Source of the DNA: Yponomeuta sedellus | Taxonomy: Eukaryota; Arthropoda; Insecta; Lepidoptera; Yponomeutidae | Assembly (NCBI GenBank): GCA_934045075.1 | Contig: OW203724.1 | Location: 3,931,908-3,995,907 of the forward strand | Direction: 5' to 3' | Length of the DNA: 64,000 nucleotides | Part shown: positions 58,871 through 64,000 of the stretch, one piece after another | How positions within the stretch are numbered: the first letter of the stretch is position 1 | Layout of the letters: every line of letters begins with the position of its first letter | The notes under the pieces: generated by a model | What the model was told of the DNA's origin: nothing | Database searches by the model: none | The model's input: only the letters and a program-made list of their open reading frames with translations | Position numbers and translations under genes: made by a program

Positions 58871-59271
58871 AGGTGTTTATTTTATTTATAAGCGAGTTTG
58901 AGAAAAAGGAATAGAGTACCATCAAGATATTCAATCCATTTCAGAATATTAATCGCATCATATCGCCTAACCAAATCAGTGAGTTGTGTTCTCTACAGTT
59001 TTGAACATTTAGACAATCGTCGTGCACGTAGCATCAGTGTGGTTCTACCTACATTTATTTTTATTATGGTACATCTATGAACGATCTTCTGCTTTGTCCT
59101 AATATATTTTTTTTAGCTTAGCTTATAGTTATGTTAAAAAAAAAAACATCTAAACGGTCTACTGTTGCCGTTCCGCCTAAATCACTACTATGACAAATCG
59201 AGCCACTCGCTGCGGAATATTCAGCCAGACCTACAATCACTGTCTGTCAGTAACACGATTATATGCTCTAG

Positions 59272-59489
59272 GTATTAGGAACGCTGTTCGTCATCAGTAT
59301 GTCGACACCAATCTTCATGGCGGTGATCGTGCCCATCGGGGTGATCTATTACATCATTCAGCGGTTCTACGTGGCCACATCTAGGCAACTAAAGCGACTG
59401 GATTCCATATCTCGGTCGCCCATTTATTCCCACTTTGGCGAAAGTATTACGGGAGCGACAACCATCAGAGCATATGGTGTTTCTGCAAG
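59272..59489 (+). CDS. MRP: MRP1-like ABC transporter, exon: TMD2 helices and second coupling loop
   Basis: The exon encodes [40 protein letters not shown] and [20 protein letters not shown], the ABCC coupling-loop hallmark (RQLKRL.S.SRSP.YSHF.E). It is 218 nt, phase 0 in and 2 out, with acceptor GCTCTAG and donor GTAAGT. Confidence 0.96.
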
Positions 59490-59963
59490 GTAAGTCTGCT
59501 TAGTTTTATTTTTATTTCATGGTGTAAATACTTACGTCGTTTATTTGGTATTAAATAAAGTAGGTGCCGCACAAAAAAGGAAGAAGAAAGTAGAAGACAT
59601 TATGACAACAAGACAGATCAAAGAAACAAATAGAATCTGTCAAAAGTAGATATGTATAATACTTAAAGGCTTGTATGAAGTCAGCATTCCTTTTCGCACG
59701 CACAATCAATTTTTTTAAGGCAATGTAGAAAATATGGGCACTGAGAAATAAAATTACGTATTATTAGTAAATATTTACCATTTAGTACCTCAGTTTTTGA
59801 CTGACACAAATGTTCAAACTACATAAACAATTTTTCTCCATCAAAAACTAGACTGCACCACTAAAATTGGCAATAGAATTGGATTTAAATGGCCGATCAG
59901 AGTGACATTTAAGAAGTGACGCAATTCATGCAAAATAAAATAGCGCTAAGAATCTAATGATGA

Positions 59964-61190
<1,227 letters not shown>

Positions 61191-62033
61191 TAGCTATCTC
61201 CATCAGTGAGTGTCGTCATATGTAAGTCACAATTAAATTCGATCTCAATAATTCCATTTTCCAAAGACCGCAAAACGTGTCCGTATACTTGGCATTCACA
61301 TGGTCGAGTTCAGTAATTTCAAGTATGCCATCGAACTGTGTATCAATTAGTGCCGAAGTGCCACAAAGCGCAATTAGCTAGAACAAGTTTTTCAGGAGAT
61401 ATTCAGGCGACTCACTGAGGTAGCCAACTTGACGTCTAGTTAGCATCACTAAACGCTATAGAGTTAGATATATATGTCAGATAAAAGTCAAGTTATTGTT
61501 GAAGCAGCCAGTTTGACGCTATTTCTTACCATGATTTCTTCATAACGACATAGAGTTCTAAAACAAAAACTACACCAAGCAACTGTGTTTCAGTAGTGCC
61601 TCTTAATGAAACGCAAATATCCCCGAATCACCTATGTGTTTAGGTAATTTGGTTACTATTTAGCTCCATTGACCTCATCAATTTTGTTTACTAAAGAAAA
61701 ATAATTTAATTCTTAGTATTTGTAGTGCTTTTTGAAGGCATATTGATGGATTAAATGCCCCGCGAAAAAACAAAAAGGAAGCCAACATTCCATACACATT
61801 TACACACCCCTTTGGTTATCGTGAGATCGCCCTTGACCCCCACCACCTCAATGAGATTTGGGTCGGATTCCATTTTGCTCACGTATGTATTCAATTAATG
61901 GACGCCAAACTTAGTTTGGTTATTATATACAAACGACGTGACGTACCGCAATAAAACTACCAACACTTTTAGAGAACACAAATCGAGGTTTGATTGTGCT
62001 TAGAATTTGAAATAAACTTATCAATCATCGGGG

Positions 62034-62090
62034 TATACTAGTCCACTGCTGGACATAGCCCTCCCCTAATGAGCTCCATAGCGCCCTGTC
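62034..62090 (-). mobile_element. SINE/LINE tail fragment
   Basis: TATACTAGTCCACTGCTGGA followed by CATAGCCCTCCCCTAATGAG is the complement of the tail of the CCAATTC family (3572, 31729). Only the tail remains. Confidence 0.55.
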
Positions 62091-62134
62091 CTTAGCTTGC
62101 CGCACATGTATCCGCCTTATCAATAAGAATAACT

Positions 62135-62775
<641 letters not shown>

Positions 62776-62792
62776 TCGATCAACGTAAAAAA

Positions 62793-62872
62793 AAACAATA
62801 AAAAAAAATATATAATTTCCTATTGATAAGAATAACTTATCAATAGGAAATTATATTTTTTTTTTATTGTTT
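62793..62872. repeat. Near-perfect hairpin, about 37-bp arms
   Basis: Arms 62793-62830 and 62836-62872 (core TATAATTTCCTATTGATAAG) pair almost perfectly with a 5-nt loop. It lies just beyond the 5' break of the LINE fragment. Confidence 0.7.
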
Positions 62873-63044
62873 AATGGAAAACCAACAGCTTATATAAGAG
62901 AAATTCTTACAAAAATAAAATGAATTAGATTATGAAATTATAGTAAAAGTAAAAAAAAATGTAAAAGTAAAAGCCTTTATGAGGCTATAATTTCTTTTTT
63001 AATCTGTTATTCTCAGTTGTAACTGGGTTTATATTCTTTTTGTT

Positions 63045-63372
63045 GCACTAACCCGTGCTGAGGACAATTTTAAAAACCTATTTAGAGGCTCAAAATTCCG
63101 CCCATGCCTGGAGTCGAACCCGCGACCTCTGGCTAACCGTACCAACGCTCTCCCAACTGAACCAATAGGCAAGTGCCGGCATCAGCTAAATTTCGAACCT
63201 CTTTACAATGTTGTATTATTTACAGGCAGCGACATCTGGCTGAAGTAATTTGCATCACTTGCAGCCCCGAATACCTACTTCGCAGTTAGGTTTTAAATCG
63301 GAATGATGTCGCTGTACCCACATGATTATATTCGTTTTGTTGCACGAATCCATGCTGAGGACAAATAGGTTT
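63045..63372 (-). mobile_element. tRNA-like SINE (family T), diverged
   Basis: This minus-strand copy has the linker on both sides (CACTAACCCGTGCTGAGGAC at 63047 and a diverged form at 63344) and a tRNA-like module that has drifted (B-box GGGTTCGACTCC). Having linker at both ends supports a tandem-unit structure of the family. Confidence 0.7.
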
Positions 63373-63521
63373 TATAAAATTGTATCTGTGTTGTATCTGT
63401 GTCAGCGCGAACCGTGTCTTGTGTCCTCTAAATATATTGGTAAAGTGTCATCGAGATCCGACATGTCGGGTGTAAATAAATAAATAATAAAATAAATAAA
63501 TATTCATGGACATATTACACA

Positions 63522-63735
63522 GATCTCGTTAGCCCTAAACTAAGTACAACTAAATGACTTGTGTTACAGGTGCTAACTCGACGATAGATTTAATACAATA
63601 AATACATAGATAACATCCAAGACCCGAGACAAACTAGAAAAGTTCGTTTCCTAGTTTGACCCGGCCGGGGATCGAACCCGAGACCTTCGGTTTTACAGTC
63701 GGCGTGCCAAACCGCTGCGCCACCGAGGCCGTCGG
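63522..63735 (-). mobile_element. tRNA-derived SINE (family G)
   Basis: It has the same head (CCTCGGTGGCGCAGCGGTTT) and body as 19868-20082. Its 3' end meets a short AAAT/ATAA tract at 63475-63510 instead of a long array. Confidence 0.75.
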
Positions 63736-63808
63736 TGAATAAAAACCAAACTACGATTGTGTGAGAATTCCTCCTTGACTCTACTCTTAATGTGCCGTCG
63801 GTCGGTAG

Positions 63809-64000
63809 GAAGCGGCGTGGACGGTGGCCAACGGGCCGGGCGCCACGTGGCCGGAGACGGGCGCCGTACAGTTGGAGCGGCTGTCGCTGGGCTACCGCGC
63901 GGGCGGGGAGCCGGCGCTGCGGGACGTCACCTGCGCCGTGGCGCCCCGCGACAAGGTCGGCATCGTGGGCCGCACCGGCGCCGGGAAGTCCACGCTCACG
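63809..64000 (+). CDS. MRP: MRP1-like ABC transporter, exon: NBD2 Walker A (cut by window end)
   Basis: The exon encodes EAAWTVANGPGATWPETGAV, LERLSLGYR and KVGIVGRTGAGKSTLT. The tyrosine of GYR is the A-loop aromatic and GRTGAGKST the Walker A of the active NBD2. It enters in phase 0 after acceptor TCGGTAG. The exon is 192 nt to the window edge with no stop and is extremely GC-rich. Confidence 0.95.

Larger units (their letters stand above)
54801..59271 (+). other. MRP intron (4.5 kb)
   Basis: 5S-derived SINEs, a MITE and an inverted dimer of the tRNA-like SINE lie between 56127 and 58625. The stretches 54810-56120 and 57240-58430 show nothing recognisable. Confidence 0.6.

Noticed and set aside
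33952..59271. Further copies of the position-2 alternative exon, since Drosophila has more
   Set aside because: No other open stretch with the TPVGR or RFSKD motifs was seen between these coordinates, so only two copies are called.

Overview
This window reads as nuclear DNA of a moth or butterfly. Introns are AT-rich and crowded with tRNA-derived SINEs, RTE-like LINE tails, TIR/MITE elements and tetranucleotide microsatellites of the kinds that recur in lepidopteran genomes. The species is not identifiable by reading alone.

The only host gene recognised is one large plus-strand ABC transporter of subfamily C, an MRP1 (ABCC1) homologue. Twenty-one exons were placed by hand, with AG/GT borders and consistent phases. 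They run from the start of TMD1 (555) to the Walker A motif of the second nucleotide-binding domain, which is cut by the window end (64000). The N-terminal TMD0 and the C-terminal end of NBD2 lie outside. Two exon positions are duplicated as divergent tandem alternatives: 20496-20645 versus 21450-21596 (end of TMD1) and 49754-49977 versus 54580-54800 (TMD2 helix plus intracellular coupling loop). This matches the architecture known from the Drosophila MRP gene, which has two variable internal exons. At the second position the phases allow only one of the two exons to be used.

Between exons 33876-33951 and 49754-49977 lies a three-layer transposon nest of about 10.1 kb. The host element (35912-46005) is a DIRS-type tyrosine-recombinase retrotransposon. 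It has inverted terminal repeats, an internal complementary region that joins the complements of both outer ends, a Gag-like ORF, RT/RNase H and a tyrosine recombinase. A Ty3/gypsy LTR element (36145-40147) with 461-bp LTRs that look identical sits in its left part. That element has lost protease, RT and nearly all of RNase H but keeps one open 908-codon Gag-integrase fusion. A tandem dimer of a tRNA-like SINE, with a perfect 12-bp target-site duplication, interrupts the recombinase ORF.

The remaining introns hold a 5S-rRNA-derived SINE (six copies), several tRNA-derived SINE families, a SINE copy with a 47-bp target duplication, LINE 3' ends, a mariner-related fold-back, and MITEs, one of which has a paralogous empty site in the same window. 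There are also three very long tetranucleotide arrays, two of which adjoin SINE or LINE tails. Several hairpin-forming elements lie between the members of each alternative exon pair.
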